Shown: in pieces, positions 1 through 7,897 of the stretch | Numbering within the stretch: the stretch's first letter is position 1 | Layout: each line of letters begins with the position of its first letter | Assembly (NCBI GenBank): GCA_934426825.1 | Contig: CAKRYI010000031.1 | Location: forward strand, 1-21,871 | Direction of reading: 5' to 3' | From: an uncultured Acetatifactor sp. | GTDB lineage: Bacteria; Bacillota; Clostridia; Lachnospirales; Lachnospiraceae | Length of the DNA: 21,871 nucleotides | Notes under the pieces: generated by a model | What the model saw: only the letters and a program-made list of their open reading frames with translations | What the model was told of the DNA's origin: nothing | Databases searched by the model: none | Position numbers and translations under genes: made by a program

Positions 1-378
1 TCCGGTGTTCCATTAAGTGAAATGTGTGAAATGCGTGGACATTACAAGCACAAGGAAAACACGGCAGAAATAGCTACGGCAGTCAAGAACAGTGCTTATG
101 AGATTATAAATAAAAAGCACGCTACATATTATGGAATTGCAATGTCTGTAAAAAGAATATGTGAAGTGATTATGAGAGATGAAAAATCAATACTTCCTGT
201 ATCGCACATGATTCATGGAATATATGACATTGACGGAGTCTCGTTGAGTATGCCGGCTATTGTAGGAGCAGAGGGTGTTGAGTCAGATATACCTATAAAT
301 CTGAATGGCGAGGAAGCATTAAAGCTTAAGGAATCAGCCGATTCTTTAAAGAAAATTATAGAAACAATTGAATTGTAA
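1..378 (+). CDS. ldh: L-lactate dehydrogenase, C-terminal part (5' end outside window)
   Basis: The reading frame is open from base 1 and ends at TAA 376-378, giving about 125 C-terminal residues. The enzyme reduces pyruvate to L-lactate with NADH in the cytosol during fermentation. The text ENTAEIATAVKNSAYEII, then KHATYYGIAMSVKRICE and SILPVSHMIHGIYDIDG, then LSMPAIVGAEGVE, matches the conserved C-terminal half of bacterial LDH, with the GIAMSV helix and the SMPA(I/V)VG strand. Malate dehydrogenase is the main alternative, but the HMIHGIYDIDGVSLSMP block is LDH-like. The catalytic His and the NAD-binding Rossmann fold lie upstream of the window and cannot be checked. The desulfoferrodoxin gene starts 27 bases later, so the two may be co-transcribed. 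Confidence 0.85.
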   Translation, partial: SGVPLSEMCEMRGHYKHKENTAEIATAVKNSAYEIINKKHATYYGIAMSVKRICEVIMRDEKSILPVSHMIHGIYDIDGVSLSMPAIVGAEGVESDIPINLNGEEALKLKESADSLKKIIETIEL

Positions 379-405
379 ATTTTAAGTATGGAAGGAGAAA
401 AAAGC

Positions 406-780
406 ATGGAAGTAAAGTATTATGTATGTAAGCATTGTGGAAACATTGTTGAAAAGGTAAAGGATAAAGGTGTACCTGTAATTTGTTGCGGAGAACCTAT
501 GCAGGAATTAAAAGCCGGAGTGACAGATGCTGCTGTTGAGAAGCATGTACCTGTATATACAGTGGAAGACAGTCATGTTCATGTTGTAGTCGGAGAGACA
601 AAACATCCTATGCTTGAAGAGCATTTCATTGAGTGGATCACATTAAGTACCAATCAAGGTATATACAGAAAACAGTTAAATCCAGGGCAGGAGCCGGTAG
701 CAGATTTTTGTCTTTGTGATGGTGAACTGGTAGAAGAAGTATATGCATATTGTAATCTGCATGGATTATGGAAATGCTAG
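406..780 (+). CDS. dfx: Desulfoferrodoxin (superoxide reductase, two-iron class)
   Basis: This 124-residue protein reduces superoxide to hydrogen peroxide without making oxygen, a defence used by anaerobes. The N-terminal desulforedoxin-like domain (about residues 1-36) carries the Fe(Cys)4 ligands C8, C11, C27 and C28. The C-terminal superoxide reductase domain has the expected His4Cys ligand set: H47 in EKHVP, H67 in HPM, H73 in EEHFIEW, and C116 and H119 in CNLHGLW. E45 and K46 are the conserved residues near the open coordination site. The start at 406 is chosen over an upstream in-frame ATG at 388 because AAGGAG (392-397) sits 8 bases before it and the domain begins at once. Electrons normally come from rubredoxin; a broken rubredoxin gene follows immediately. 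Confidence 0.95.
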   Translation: MEVKYYVCKHCGNIVEKVKDKGVPVICCGEPMQELKAGVTDAAVEKHVPVYTVEDSHVHVVVGETKHPMLEEHFIEWITLSTNQGIYRKQLNPGQEPVADFCLCDGELVEEVYAYCNLHGLWKC

Positions 781-871
781 AAGCATTTATAAATATTAAG
801 ATTACAGAACAACACAAATATAACCAGAAATATAGGCTGTGTATTAATATATTTACAAGCAGGAACAACAA

Positions 872-1036
872 ATGAAATACGTATGTGATGTTTGCGGATG
901 GGAATACGATGAGGAGAAAGGATATCCAGAAGGTGGTATTGCACCTGGAACAAAGTGGGAGATTATCCCAAGACAAAAACAGGTTTTTGATTGGAAAACG
1001 TGTAAAAATGTCGCAGATTTTTTGCAAAGATTGTAG
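872..1036 (+). pseudogene. Rubredoxin remnant, second cysteine pair lost
   Basis: The first 30 or so residues read MKYVCDVCGW, then YDEEKGYP and GGIAPGTKWE, the standard N-terminal half of rubredoxin with the first CxxC iron ligand pair and the GxxPGTKWE turn. After that the sequence no longer resembles the family. The usual DFxCPxCGxGK block that supplies the second pair of ligands is absent, the frame runs through unrelated residues and stops at TAG 1034-1036. A frameshift around 970-985 followed by decay is the simplest reading. The ribosome binding site is weak. Without the second cysteine pair the product could not hold the Fe(Cys)4 centre, so it is probably non-functional. Confidence 0.7.
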
Positions 1037-1103
1037 ATTATAAATCTTCTTTTACAAGCAGACATTCTATAGAAGCGGCTGAAAAAGCAGCTTTCCATCA
1101 TGA

Positions 1104-1292
1104 AAAATTAAATGGAAAAGGGTATCTTTTTGGAAACATCAGGAATTTATACATAAACTTGATGAATTTATGGAACATCACAATGATGAGGTAGAAGATC
1201 AAGATGAACAGATTATGGGAATTTTAAAATATCTCACAGAGTGGTTAGTTAATCACATTCTGTATGTCGATGGCCAAATTCCAAAAGGCTGA
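1104..1292 (+). pseudogene. Hemerythrin-like domain fragment (C-terminal part)
   Basis: Open frame without its own start, following a stop at 1101-1103. It reads KHQEFIHKLDEFMEHH, then EDQDEQIMGILKYLTEWLV and NHILYVDGQIP before TGA 1290-1292. The WLVNHIxxxD ending is the typical last helix of bacteriohemerythrin, where the His and Asp bind the di-iron centre, and the KHQEF segment matches an earlier metal-binding helix. The N-terminal helices are missing or scrambled by stops between 1036 and 1103. It lies in another frame from the rubredoxin remnant. It may be the tail of a once intact oxygen-binding protein linked to the superoxide reductase, or part of a former rubredoxin-hemerythrin fusion. 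Confidence 0.6.
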
Positions 1293-1301
1293 TATAGTAA
1301 G

Positions 1302-1338
1302 AAAGGCTGTTATTTTTTAGTGAGTAGCAGCCTTTTTT
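1302..1338 (+). terminator. Rho-independent terminator after the oxygen-defence remnants
   Basis: AAAGGCTG (1302-1309) pairs with CAGCCTTT (1328-1335) to form an 8-bp stem with an 18-base loop, and the T run continues to 1338. It closes the transcript of the ldh-dfx region. Confidence 0.75.
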
Positions 1339-1401
1339 ATTTTGAATATAAAATATGACACATACACTTGACAATATGCATACGTAGAGGAAACGCATCA
1401 A

Positions 1402-1689
1402 GTGCTTGCTAAGCGAAACTTTGTGCTGGCAGTAAGAGGAGGTATGCGTACAGTCTCTTTCGGTCCGTCTACAAGGAAGTTACCGGTTCCGGCTGATACT
1501 GCATTTTCAAGAATATCAATGCTTTGGAATGTCAAGGGAGGCTTATGCTACGACGGTTGCGTTTTTGCTGATGACCATAAAAGGAATTTTGTTGTGGCAA
1601 TACACGAAAGGATTGCACATCAAATAGATTTGTACGCTTTTGGGTTTGATAAAAGGGAAAAAATATTTTTGACAATAAACAGTATATAA
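1402..1689 (+). CDS. Doubtful ORF, unrecognised
   Basis: A 95-codon open frame from a GTG, or 82 codons from the ATG at 1441-1443, which follows AAGAGGAGGT (1432-1441) with almost no spacing. The predicted protein (MRTVSFGPSTRKLPVP near the ATG, then GGLCYDGCVFADD) resembles no family I recognise. It has no signal peptide and no clear membrane segment. Its 3' end runs into the left arm of the GntR operator at 1673, so translation would cross a regulatory palindrome; this makes a real gene less likely. It could be a relic of a mobile element or a structured RNA. Apart from this frame I see nothing in 1339-1672. Confidence 0.18.
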   Translation: MLAKRNFVLAVRGGMRTVSFGPSTRKLPVPADTAFSRISMLWNVKGGLCYDGCVFADDHKRNFVVAIHERIAHQIDLYAFGFDKREKIFLTINSI

Positions 1690-1729
1690 CAGTTGACAAC
1701 AGATGCAAACTGTTATATACTGTTTATTG
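1673..1729 (+). promoter_or_regulatory. Promoter embedded in a perfect 20-bp inverted repeat (GntR operator)
   Basis: CAATAAACAGTATATAACAG (1673-1692) is repeated as its exact reverse complement at 1710-1729, with a 17-base spacer. The spacer begins with a consensus -35 TTGACA (1693-1698); a 17-bp gap leads to -10 TATACT (1716-1721), which lies inside the right arm. A regulator bound to the two arms would cover the promoter. YtrA-subfamily GntR repressors usually control their own ABC operon, so autorepression by the product of the next gene is the natural inference. As RNA the left arm is not transcribed from this promoter, so a DNA operator is favoured over an attenuator. Confidence 0.8.
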
Positions 1730-1747
1730 CAAAGGAGAAATTGAAAT

Positions 1748-2122
1748 ATGCATATTATATTGAATCATTCCTCGATGGTACCAATTTATGAACAATTAAT
1801 GGAGCAGATAAAATCCGAAATCATTCAATCTAAGCTGAGGGACGGAGAGGCTCTGCCTTCTGTGAGGACGCTTGCAGGAGAACTCCGAATCAGTGCATTG
1901 ACGGTCAAAAAGGCATATGACAGGCTGGAGGAAGACGGATTTGTTACAACTGTTCACGGCAAAGGAACTTTTGTGACCGCATCCGATAAATCGTTAGCGA
2001 TTGAGGCGCGCAGGAGAGCTGTGGAAGAGGAGTTCGACAAAGCGATTGATAAGGCGAAAGCAGCCGGAATGGAGAAAGGCGAAATTCTGGAAATTGTCAA
2101 TCTTTTGTTGGATGAGAAATAA
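1748..2122 (+). CDS. GntR family transcriptional regulator, YtrA subfamily
   Basis: A 124-residue DNA-binding regulator. Residues about 10-75 form the GntR winged helix-turn-helix: PIYEQLMEQIKSEI, then LPSVRTLAGELRISALTVKKAY, then LEEDGFV and the wing with HGKGTFV. The short tail of about 50 residues (helical, ending near EILEIVNLLLDEK) is too small for a ligand-binding FadR or UTRA domain, which places it in the YtrA group that regulates ABC transporters in Firmicutes. AAAGGAG (1731-1737) is well placed for the ATG. It is followed after 29 bases by the ABC ATPase gene, fitting an operon under a self-controlled promoter. The inducing signal cannot be read from the sequence; cell-envelope-active compounds are typical for the family. 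Confidence 0.92.
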   Translation: MHIILNHSSMVPIYEQLMEQIKSEIIQSKLRDGEALPSVRTLAGELRISALTVKKAYDRLEEDGFVTTVHGKGTFVTASDKSLAIEARRRAVEEEFDKAIDKAKAAGMEKGEILEIVNLLLDEK

Positions 2123-2151
2123 TTTTCGTTTACGGAAAATGGAGGATTCCC

Positions 2152-3000
2152 ATGATAGTATTGCAGGATGTAAAAAAGAATTACGGTAATTTTCAGTTCC
2201 ATTTGTCCATGGAAATTCCCGATGGACAGATTACGGGACTGGTAGGAAAAAACGGAGCGGGCAAAAGTACCGCCATCAAACTGATTCTCGGTCTGATTAA
2301 ACCGGACAGCGGAAGCGTAACGGTTTTGGGGACGGAGAGTGCGCACCTGCCGGTTTCCGAAAAAGAAAAAATCGGTGTGTCACTGGCGGAGTCCGGGTTC
2401 AGCACGCAGCTTAGTACAGCGGATGTGGAGCATATTCTGGCAAAGATGTATCCGCAGTTCGATAAAGAATATTTTGACAGAAAATGCCGGGAACTGAATC
2501 TCCCCAAGAATAAGAGGATCCGGGATTTTTCGACCGGTATGAAGGCAAAGCTGAGGGTTTTGACGGCAATGACGCATAAGGCAAAGCTGTTGATTATGGA
2601 TGAACCCACTGCCGGGCTGGACGTGGAGGCGAGGAATGAAATCCTCGATATGCTGCGGGAGTATGTGGCGCAGGATGAGGAGAGAACGATTTTAATTACC
2701 TCGCATATTTCCAACGATTTGGAAACGCTGTGCGACGACATTTATCTGATTAATGACGGCAAGCTGGTTCTTCATGAGGATACGGATGTGATTTTGGGGC
2801 AGTACGGTATCTTAAAAGTGGACGAAGCACAGTATGAAAAACTGGATAAAGATTATATCTTAAAGAGCCAGAAGGAACCTTACGGATATGCCTGCTTTAC
2901 CAGCGACAAACAGTTTTATCAGGAAAATTATCCGCAGATTGCAGTGGAAAAAGGCGGAATTGACGAATTGATTCTTTTGATGACGGGAGGATACAGATAA
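2152..3000 (+). CDS. ABC transporter ATP-binding protein
   Basis: A 282-residue cytosolic ATPase that drives the membrane partner encoded next. It has Walker A GKNGAGKST (about residues 33-41), signature FSTGMKAKL (about 125-133), Walker B LLIMDEPTAGLD (about 144-155) and the switch His in ITSHIS. The last 75 residues after the nucleotide-binding domain form the C-terminal extension often seen in the CcmA/YtrB group of drug or antimicrobial peptide transporters. The signature has STG instead of the canonical SGG, which is common in this group. GGAGG lies ahead of the ATG. Its stop overlaps the next start (TAATG), so the two are translationally coupled. Export or immunity-type function is inferred; the substrate is unknown. 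Confidence 0.9.
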   Translation: MIVLQDVKKNYGNFQFHLSMEIPDGQITGLVGKNGAGKSTAIKLILGLIKPDSGSVTVLGTESAHLPVSEKEKIGVSLAESGFSTQLSTADVEHILAKMYPQFDKEYFDRKCRELNLPKNKRIRDFSTGMKAKLRVLTAMTHKAKLLIMDEPTAGLDVEARNEILDMLREYVAQDEERTILITSHISNDLETLCDDIYLINDGKLVLHEDTDVILGQYGILKVDEAQYEKLDKDYILKSQKEPYGYACFTSDKQFYQENYPQIAVEKGGIDELILLMTGGYR

Positions 3001-3647
3001 TGGCAGGATTGTTGGAAAAAGATTTCAGACTGCTTTTTCAGAGAAAACAGGCGCTTGTTTTGTTTCTGGTTCTTGCAGTCGTGTTTGGATTTACCATGAA
3101 CGGAACTTTTATACTGGGGTATTTACCCTTTTTGATGACGGTGCTCATGGTCAGCACCATAGCGTATGATGAAATGGAAAACGGCTATCAGTTTTTAATG
3201 ACGCTGCCCATCAATGCCAAAACTTATGTGACGGAAAAGTATCTGTTCTGTATCGGCGGTGCTTCTGCTTCATGGATTTTAGCGGTAATACTTTATCTTG
3301 CGGCAAAAGCAGTCCGGGGAGAAACCATAGATTTTCTTGCTGACCTGCCAAATACAGTTGCTATTTTACCGATGATATTCATTTTGCTGTCCATACTGAT
3401 TCCGGTACAGATAAAATTCGGAGCAGAAAAAAGTCAGGTTGTTATGGCGGTGGGATGCGGTATTCTGGTAGGAGGCGTTTTCCTGTTTGCAAAGGTAGTT
3501 GGAGAGGATGTGCTGAAAAATGCGTTTTCCTTCCTTAATAAAATCAATGGCTCCGTGCTGGCGGTGGGGGCAGTGGCACTTACGGTAATGATAGTAGCTG
3601 TGTCCTATCTGTTCAGTTACAGAACACTCCAAAAGAAAGAATTTTAA
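3000..3647 (+). CDS. ABC-2 type permease
   Basis: A 215-residue integral membrane protein with about six hydrophobic segments, for example ALVLFLVLAVVFGFTM, LPFLMTVLMVSTIAY, ASWILAVILYLAAKA and VAILPMIFILLSILIP. The segment AYDEMENGYQFLMTLPI between helices two and three is the characteristic short coupling region of small ABC-2 permeases in YtrA-controlled operons. It would work as a dimer with the upstream ATPase. It starts one base before the ATPase stop is complete, so expression is coupled. No clear terminator follows; the next promoter is about 160 bases downstream. Confidence 0.85.
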   Translation: MAGLLEKDFRLLFQRKQALVLFLVLAVVFGFTMNGTFILGYLPFLMTVLMVSTIAYDEMENGYQFLMTLPINAKTYVTEKYLFCIGGASASWILAVILYLAAKAVRGETIDFLADLPNTVAILPMIFILLSILIPVQIKFGAEKSQVVMAVGCGILVGGVFLFAKVVGEDVLKNAFSFLNKINGSVLAVGAVALTVMIVAVSYLFSYRTLQKKEF

Positions 3648-3805
3648 ATAGGCACCAGTCCGGCAACGGCATTTATAAGTGACAGATATGCGGGGGGGGT
3701 TCCGGTGAGAGGAAAGCCCTGCATTTTTTGCTGTACGATACCGATTTTTTTCCCGGTTATGCTTATATACTTCCTTAAAATAAGGAAACTCCGGTAATTG
3801 CCTTA

Positions 3806-3834
3806 TTGACAGTTCAGGGGAAAAAATATATCAT
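3806..3834 (+). promoter_or_regulatory. Sigma-A type promoter for hisS-aspS
   Basis: TTGACA (3806-3811), a 17-bp spacer and TATCAT (3829-3834) give a near-consensus promoter 72 bases before the hisS start. The leader is far too short for a T-box, and no T-box AGGGTGG sequence is present, so this operon does not seem to be tRNA-controlled. Upstream, 3648-3805 holds an 8-G run (3692-3699) and a small TTCCTTA/TAAGGAA hairpin (3771-3787) of unknown meaning. Confidence 0.7.
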
Positions 3835-3906
3835 AGAATAGATAAAAATGGAAGAAGAATGCCCGGACGGAGAAATCCGGTGAGGATGGGGCAGAAAGAG
3901 GAGAAA

Positions 3907-5169
3907 ATGGCACTTAGCAAGAAGCCTGTAACGGGCATGAAGGATATTTTGCCGGAGGAGATGCAGATTCGGGATTATGTCATCAGTGTAATCAAGGACA
4001 CCTATGGCAAGTTCGGATTTACCTCTATTGAAACTCCATGTGTGGAGAATATTGCCAACTTAAGCAGCAAGCAGGGCGGCGATAACGAAAAACTGATTTT
4101 CAAGATTTTAAAGCGTGGCGAAAAACTGAACGTGGAAGCAGCCACAACGGAGGAGGAAGTGGTGGACAGCGGACTGCGTTATGATCTGACTGTTCCGCTG
4201 GTTCGTTTTTATTCCAATAATGCGGCACAGCTCCCCAATCCCTTCAAAGCGCTTCAGATGGGTAATGTATGGAGAGCGGACAGACCCCAGAGAGGCAGAT
4301 ACCGTCAGTTCATGCAGTGCGATATTGATATTTTGGGAGAGCCTTCCAATTTGGCGGAAATCGAATTGATTCTTGCCACCACCACCACTCTCGGAAAATT
4401 AGGATTTAAGAATTTCCAGATTCGTATCAACGAGAGAAGAATTTTGAAGGCAATGGCGGCGTACAGCGGTTTTCCTGAGGATTCCTATGACAGTGTGTTC
4501 ATTACCCTTGACAAGATGGACAAGATTGGTCTGGAAGGGGTGGAGGCAGAACTGCTGGAGAACGGTTTTGCAAAGGACAGCGTGGATAAATATCTGGACC
4601 TGTTCAAAGGACTTTCCGAGGCAGCCGACGGTGTTGCTTATCTTGCAGATACCTTAAAAGATTATCTGGAGCCGGAAATCGCACAGGGATTGAAAGAAAT
4701 CATGGACAGTGTCAGCGCAACCAAGTCCTCCGACTTTGAAATCGTATTTGACGCCACTTTGGTGAGAGGCATGTCCTATTATACAGGCACGATTTTTGAG
4801 ATTGCCATGCCGGAGTTCGGCGGAAGCTGCGGCGGCGGTGGACGTTATGACAAGATGGTAGGAAAGTTTACCGGAAATGATGTTCCTGCCTGTGGATTTT
4901 CCATCGGATTTGAGCGTATTATCATGCTCCTTATGGAGCGGGGCTTTAAAGTTCCCACCAGACCGAAGCAGGTGGCATACCTGATTGAAAAAGGTGTGGG
5001 CGGAGAAGAACTGTGCAAGGTAATTGCCCAGGCACAGGAAGCAAGAAAAGACGGCACACAGGTGCTTGTAGCCCGCATGAATAAGAATAAGAAATTCCAG
5101 AAAGAGCAGCTTACCAAAGAGGGATATGAAGAATTTGTGGAATTTTACAAAGACCCTTTAAAACAGTAA
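3907..5169 (+). CDS. hisS: Histidyl-tRNA synthetase
   Basis: A 420-residue class II synthetase that charges tRNA-His with histidine. The N-terminal TGMKDILPEE and the TPCVENIANL strand fit HisRS. Motif 2 reads RADRPQRGRYRQFMQCDID, and LRYDLTVPLVRF is the conserved region before it. The histidine-specific loop appears as LVRGMSYYTGTIFE followed by GGGGRYDKMV, and motif 3 as ACGFSIGFERI. The C-terminal 90 or so residues form the anticodon-binding domain. I place the start at ATG 3907 because AGAGGAG (3897-3903) is directly upstream and ALSKKPVTGMKDILP is the usual N-terminus; the in-frame ATG at 3859 would add 16 atypical residues and has no good ribosome binding site. aspS follows after 82 bases, a common pairing in Firmicutes. 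Confidence 0.97.
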   Translation: MALSKKPVTGMKDILPEEMQIRDYVISVIKDTYGKFGFTSIETPCVENIANLSSKQGGDNEKLIFKILKRGEKLNVEAATTEEEVVDSGLRYDLTVPLVRFYSNNAAQLPNPFKALQMGNVWRADRPQRGRYRQFMQCDIDILGEPSNLAEIELILATTTTLGKLGFKNFQIRINERRILKAMAAYSGFPEDSYDSVFITLDKMDKIGLEGVEAELLENGFAKDSVDKYLDLFKGLSEAADGVAYLADTLKDYLEPEIAQGLKEIMDSVSATKSSDFEIVFDATLVRGMSYYTGTIFEIAMPEFGGSCGGGGRYDKMVGKFTGNDVPACGFSIGFERIIMLLMERGFKVPTRPKQVAYLIEKGVGGEELCKVIAQAQEARKDGTQVLVARMNKNKKFQKEQLTKEGYEEFVEFYKDPLKQ

Positions 5170-5251
5170 TGCCGGATGCAGACAAAACAGCAGTTAAGTA
5201 ATAATTAAGTAATCATAAAGAAGTAAAACAGATACAGAATCGAGGTTTATT

Positions 5252-7063
5252 ATGGCAGAGTCAATGAAAGGACTGAAGAGGACACACCGTTGCGGTGAAC
5301 TTTCAGCAGCAAATGTAGGAGAAACCGTCACCGTTATGGGATGGGTACAGAAACAGCGTAACAAAGGTGGTATTATCTTTGTGGATTTGCGTGACCGTGC
5401 AGGTATTTTGCAGGTGATTTTTGAGGAGAGCGACTGTGGGGCAGAGAATTTTGCCAAAGCGGAAAAACTCAGAAGTGAATTTGTGGTAGCAGTTGTGGGT
5501 AAGGTGGAAAAGCGTGCCGGCGCAGTCAACGAGAATCTCTCCACCGGTGAGATTGAAGTCCGTGCATCACAGGTGCGTATTCTTTCCGAGTCAGAGACGC
5601 CGCCTTTCCCCATTGAGGCAGACTCCAAGACGAAGGAAGAGCTTCGTTTAAAATACCGTTATCTGGATTTGAGAAGACCGGATTTGCAGAAAAATCTGAT
5701 TCTGCGCAGCAAGATTGTAAATGAAATCCGCAATTTTATGGCAGGAGAGGGATTCCTTGAGATAGAGACTCCTATTTTGCAGAAGTCCACACCGGAAGGA
5801 GCAAGAGATTACCTTGTTCCCAGCCGTGTGCATCCCGGTAGCTTTTATGCCCTGCCCCAGTCACCCCAGCTGTTTAAACAGCTTTTGATGTGCTCCGGAT
5901 ATGACAGATATTTCCAGATTGCAAAATGCTTCCGTGACGAGGATTTACGTGCGGACAGACAGCCGGAGTTTACACAGGCGGATCTTGAGATGTCCTTTGT
6001 GGATGTGGATGATGTTATTGACGTAACGGAGAGAATGGTGGCTAAGGTTTGCAAGGAAGCCATCGGACTGGATGTACAGCTTCCCATCAAGCGTATGACA
6101 TGGAACGAGGCAATGAACCGTTTCGGTTCCGACAAGCCGGATACCCGTTTCGGTATGGAGTTGGTAGATGTATCTGAGGTAGTAAAAGGCTGTGGATTCG
6201 GTGTATTTACTTCCGCACTGGAGAATGGCGGCAGCGTCAGAGGTATCAATGTAAAAGGTGAGGCGGAGATGCCCCGCAAGAAGATTGATGCACTGGTGGA
6301 ATTTGCCAAAGGATACGGCGCAAAGGGACTGGCTTATTTGTCCGTACTTCCGGATGGAACCTACAAGTCCTCCTTTGCAAAATTTATGACGGAAGAGGAA
6401 CTGAAAGCTTTGGTTGCCGCTATGGACGGACAGCCCGGCGATTTGCTTCTCTTTGCCGCAGACCGTTTGAAGATTGTATGGTCTGTTCTCGGAGCGCTTC
6501 GCTGTGAGGTGGCAAAACAGCTTGGACTGATTGACAACGATAAATTCAATTTCCTGTGGGTTACAGAGTTCCCGCTGCTTGAGTGGAGTGACGAGGAGAA
6601 CCGTTTTGTGGCAATGCACCATCCGTTTACCATGCCCATGGAAGAGGATTTGGCAATGATAGATACGGACCCCGGTAAAGTGCGAGCAAAGGCATACGAT
6701 ATTGTGCTGAACGGCGTAGAACTGGGCGGCGGCAGCGTCCGTATTTTCCAAGATGATATTCAGGAGAAGATGTTTGAGGTACTTGGCTTTACAAAAGAGC
6801 AGGCATGGGAGAGATTCGGATTTTTGTTAAGCGCATTCAAATACGGTGTACCCCCTCACGCAGGACTGGCTATCGGATTGGATCGTTTTGTAATGCTTCT
6901 TGTTAAGGCAGAAAGTATCCGTGAGGTTATCGCATTCCCGAAAGTAAAGGACGCATCCTGTCTGATGACCAATGCGCCGGATGTCGTGGATGATGTTCAG
7001 CTGAAAGAGCTGTGTCTGAAAGTGGAGACAAACGAAACCGACGAGCAGAAAGCGGAGCAGTAA
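5252..7063 (+). CDS. aspS: Aspartyl-tRNA synthetase
   Basis: A 603-residue class IIb synthetase that charges tRNA-Asp with aspartate. The N-terminal OB-fold anticodon domain covers about residues 10-105 (GWVQKQRNKGGIIFVDLRDR). Class II motif 1 is near ETPILQKSTPEGARDY, motif 2 is FRDEDLRADRQPEFTQ, and motif 3 is GLAIGLDRFVML. The sequence between motifs 2 and 3 includes the bacterial GAD insertion domain. Length matches bacterial AspRS (about 590). Whether it also charges tRNA-Asn depends on the anticodon domain and on gatCAB elsewhere, which cannot be settled here. No promoter is evident in the 82 bases after hisS, so it is probably in the same transcript. Confidence 0.97.
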   Translation: MAESMKGLKRTHRCGELSAANVGETVTVMGWVQKQRNKGGIIFVDLRDRAGILQVIFEESDCGAENFAKAEKLRSEFVVAVVGKVEKRAGAVNENLSTGEIEVRASQVRILSESETPPFPIEADSKTKEELRLKYRYLDLRRPDLQKNLILRSKIVNEIRNFMAGEGFLEIETPILQKSTPEGARDYLVPSRVHPGSFYALPQSPQLFKQLLMCSGYDRYFQIAKCFRDEDLRADRQPEFTQADLEMSFVDVDDVIDVTERMVAKVCKEAIGLDVQLPIKRMTWNEAMNRFGSDKPDTRFGMELVDVSEVVKGCGFGVFTSALENGGSVRGINVKGEAEMPRKKIDALVEFAKGYGAKGLAYLSVLPDGTYKSSFAKFMTEEELKALVAAMDGQPGDLLLFAADRLKIVWSVLGALRCEVAKQLGLIDNDKFNFLWVTEFPLLEWSDEENRFVAMHHPFTMPMEEDLAMIDTDPGKVRAKAYDIVLNGVELGGGSVRIFQDDIQEKMFEVLGFTKEQAWERFGFLLSAFKYGVPPHAGLAIGLDRFVMLLVKAESIREVIAFPKVKDASCLMTNAPDVVDDVQLKELCLKVETNETDEQKAEQ

Positions 7064-7082
7064 AGAAAAGAAATCGGATAGA

Positions 7083-7115
7083 AAACTGTCGTGGCATATA
7101 CGGTCACGACAGTTT
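7083..7115 (+). terminator. Perfect 11-bp hairpin after aspS, weak U tract
   Basis: AAACTGTCGTG (7083-7093) pairs exactly with CACGACAGTTT (7105-7115) around an 11-base loop. Only three T residues at the end of the stem are followed by CGATTG, so it may terminate partially or mainly protect the hisS-aspS message from 3' decay. Confidence 0.6.
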
Positions 7116-7154
7116 CGATTGTAGAAATAAAAGTATGAAAATGAAAGTATAGAT

Positions 7155-7877
7155 ATGAACGAGACCGTATATTTGCTTTCCGTAAGCGAACTGTTGCAGG
7201 AGCCTGATGCCGAAAGGTATTGCAGGGAGGCCTGTAAAAAACTGGATAAGGAGCGTCTTAAAAAGGCGGAGCGGGTAAAGAAACAGAAAAGACGGCTGGC
7301 AGAGTGTATCGGAGCAGGACTGCTTTTGCAGCTTGGGGTGCAGGAGTGGAACAGGAATACGTTGTTTTGCGGTAAATCCGGTACGGACGGACAGCAGATA
7401 GCGGAATTTACTTTGCCCAAATTGTTGGACAGCCTCGGAGAACCGGCTGCAGTCGGGTATACTTATGGCGCCCGCGGGAAACCTTTTTTTAAAGACATTC
7501 CGCTTTTTTTCAGTCTGTCACATTCGGGCGAATATGTACTCTGTGTTTTTTCCGACAGGGAAGTGGGAGCGGACATTCAGCAGATGAAACCGGTGGAGTC
7601 GGGAAAGCTGATAAAGCGTTTTTTTTCACAAAAGGAACAGGCGGAGTGGGAAGCCCTGCCGTCGGAGGCGGACAAACAGGATTACTTTTACCGAAGGTGG
7701 GTGCGGCGCGAAGCATACGGTAAACTGACGGGGGAAGGCATTTTTACCAAACTGGGGAAGGATGAAGAATACGGCGCAGACTGCCGTTTTTGGGAGAACA
7801 GTATCTTAAACGCAGATTACCGGATTGCCATATGCAGGTACCGGGACGGGGAACAAGATTCCGACAGAGAAAAGTAA
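7155..7877 (+). CDS. 4'-phosphopantetheinyl transferase superfamily protein (Sfp-like)
   Basis: A 240-residue enzyme that transfers the phosphopantetheine arm of coenzyme A onto a serine of acyl or peptidyl carrier proteins. The family motifs are visible: GKPFF and FFSLSHSGEY near the middle (residues about 108-128), the Mg-binding VGADIQ with D140, and WVRREAYGKLTG with the catalytic Glu/Lys region at about residues 179-190. Length fits the Sfp type rather than the 120-residue AcpS type. No carrier protein or polyketide/peptide synthase gene is nearby, so its partner lies elsewhere. The ribosome binding site is weak. It ends 20 bases before an ABC exporter gene and may share its transcript. 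Confidence 0.88.
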   Translation: MNETVYLLSVSELLQEPDAERYCREACKKLDKERLKKAERVKKQKRRLAECIGAGLLLQLGVQEWNRNTLFCGKSGTDGQQIAEFTLPKLLDSLGEPAAVGYTYGARGKPFFKDIPLFFSLSHSGEYVLCVFSDREVGADIQQMKPVESGKLIKRFFSQKEQAEWEALPSEADKQDYFYRRWVRREAYGKLTGEGIFTKLGKDEEYGADCRFWENSILNADYRIAICRYRDGEQDSDREK

Positions 7878-7897
7878 GAATAAGGAGTTTGTTTGGA

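Noticed and set aside
3648..3906. T-box leader for hisS-aspS
   Set aside because: The promoter at 3806-3834 leaves a leader of only about 65 bases, and no T-box sequence or antiterminator pair is present.
5945..6751. Long antisense open frame inside aspS
   Set aside because: It is a codon-usage shadow of the strongly supported aspS gene and has no start signal or family resemblance.
7790..7897. N-terminal extension of the first ABC exporter subunit
   Set aside because: It overlaps the phosphopantetheinyl transferase gene, lacks a ribosome binding site, and family proteins start near MKKLLVYLKDY.
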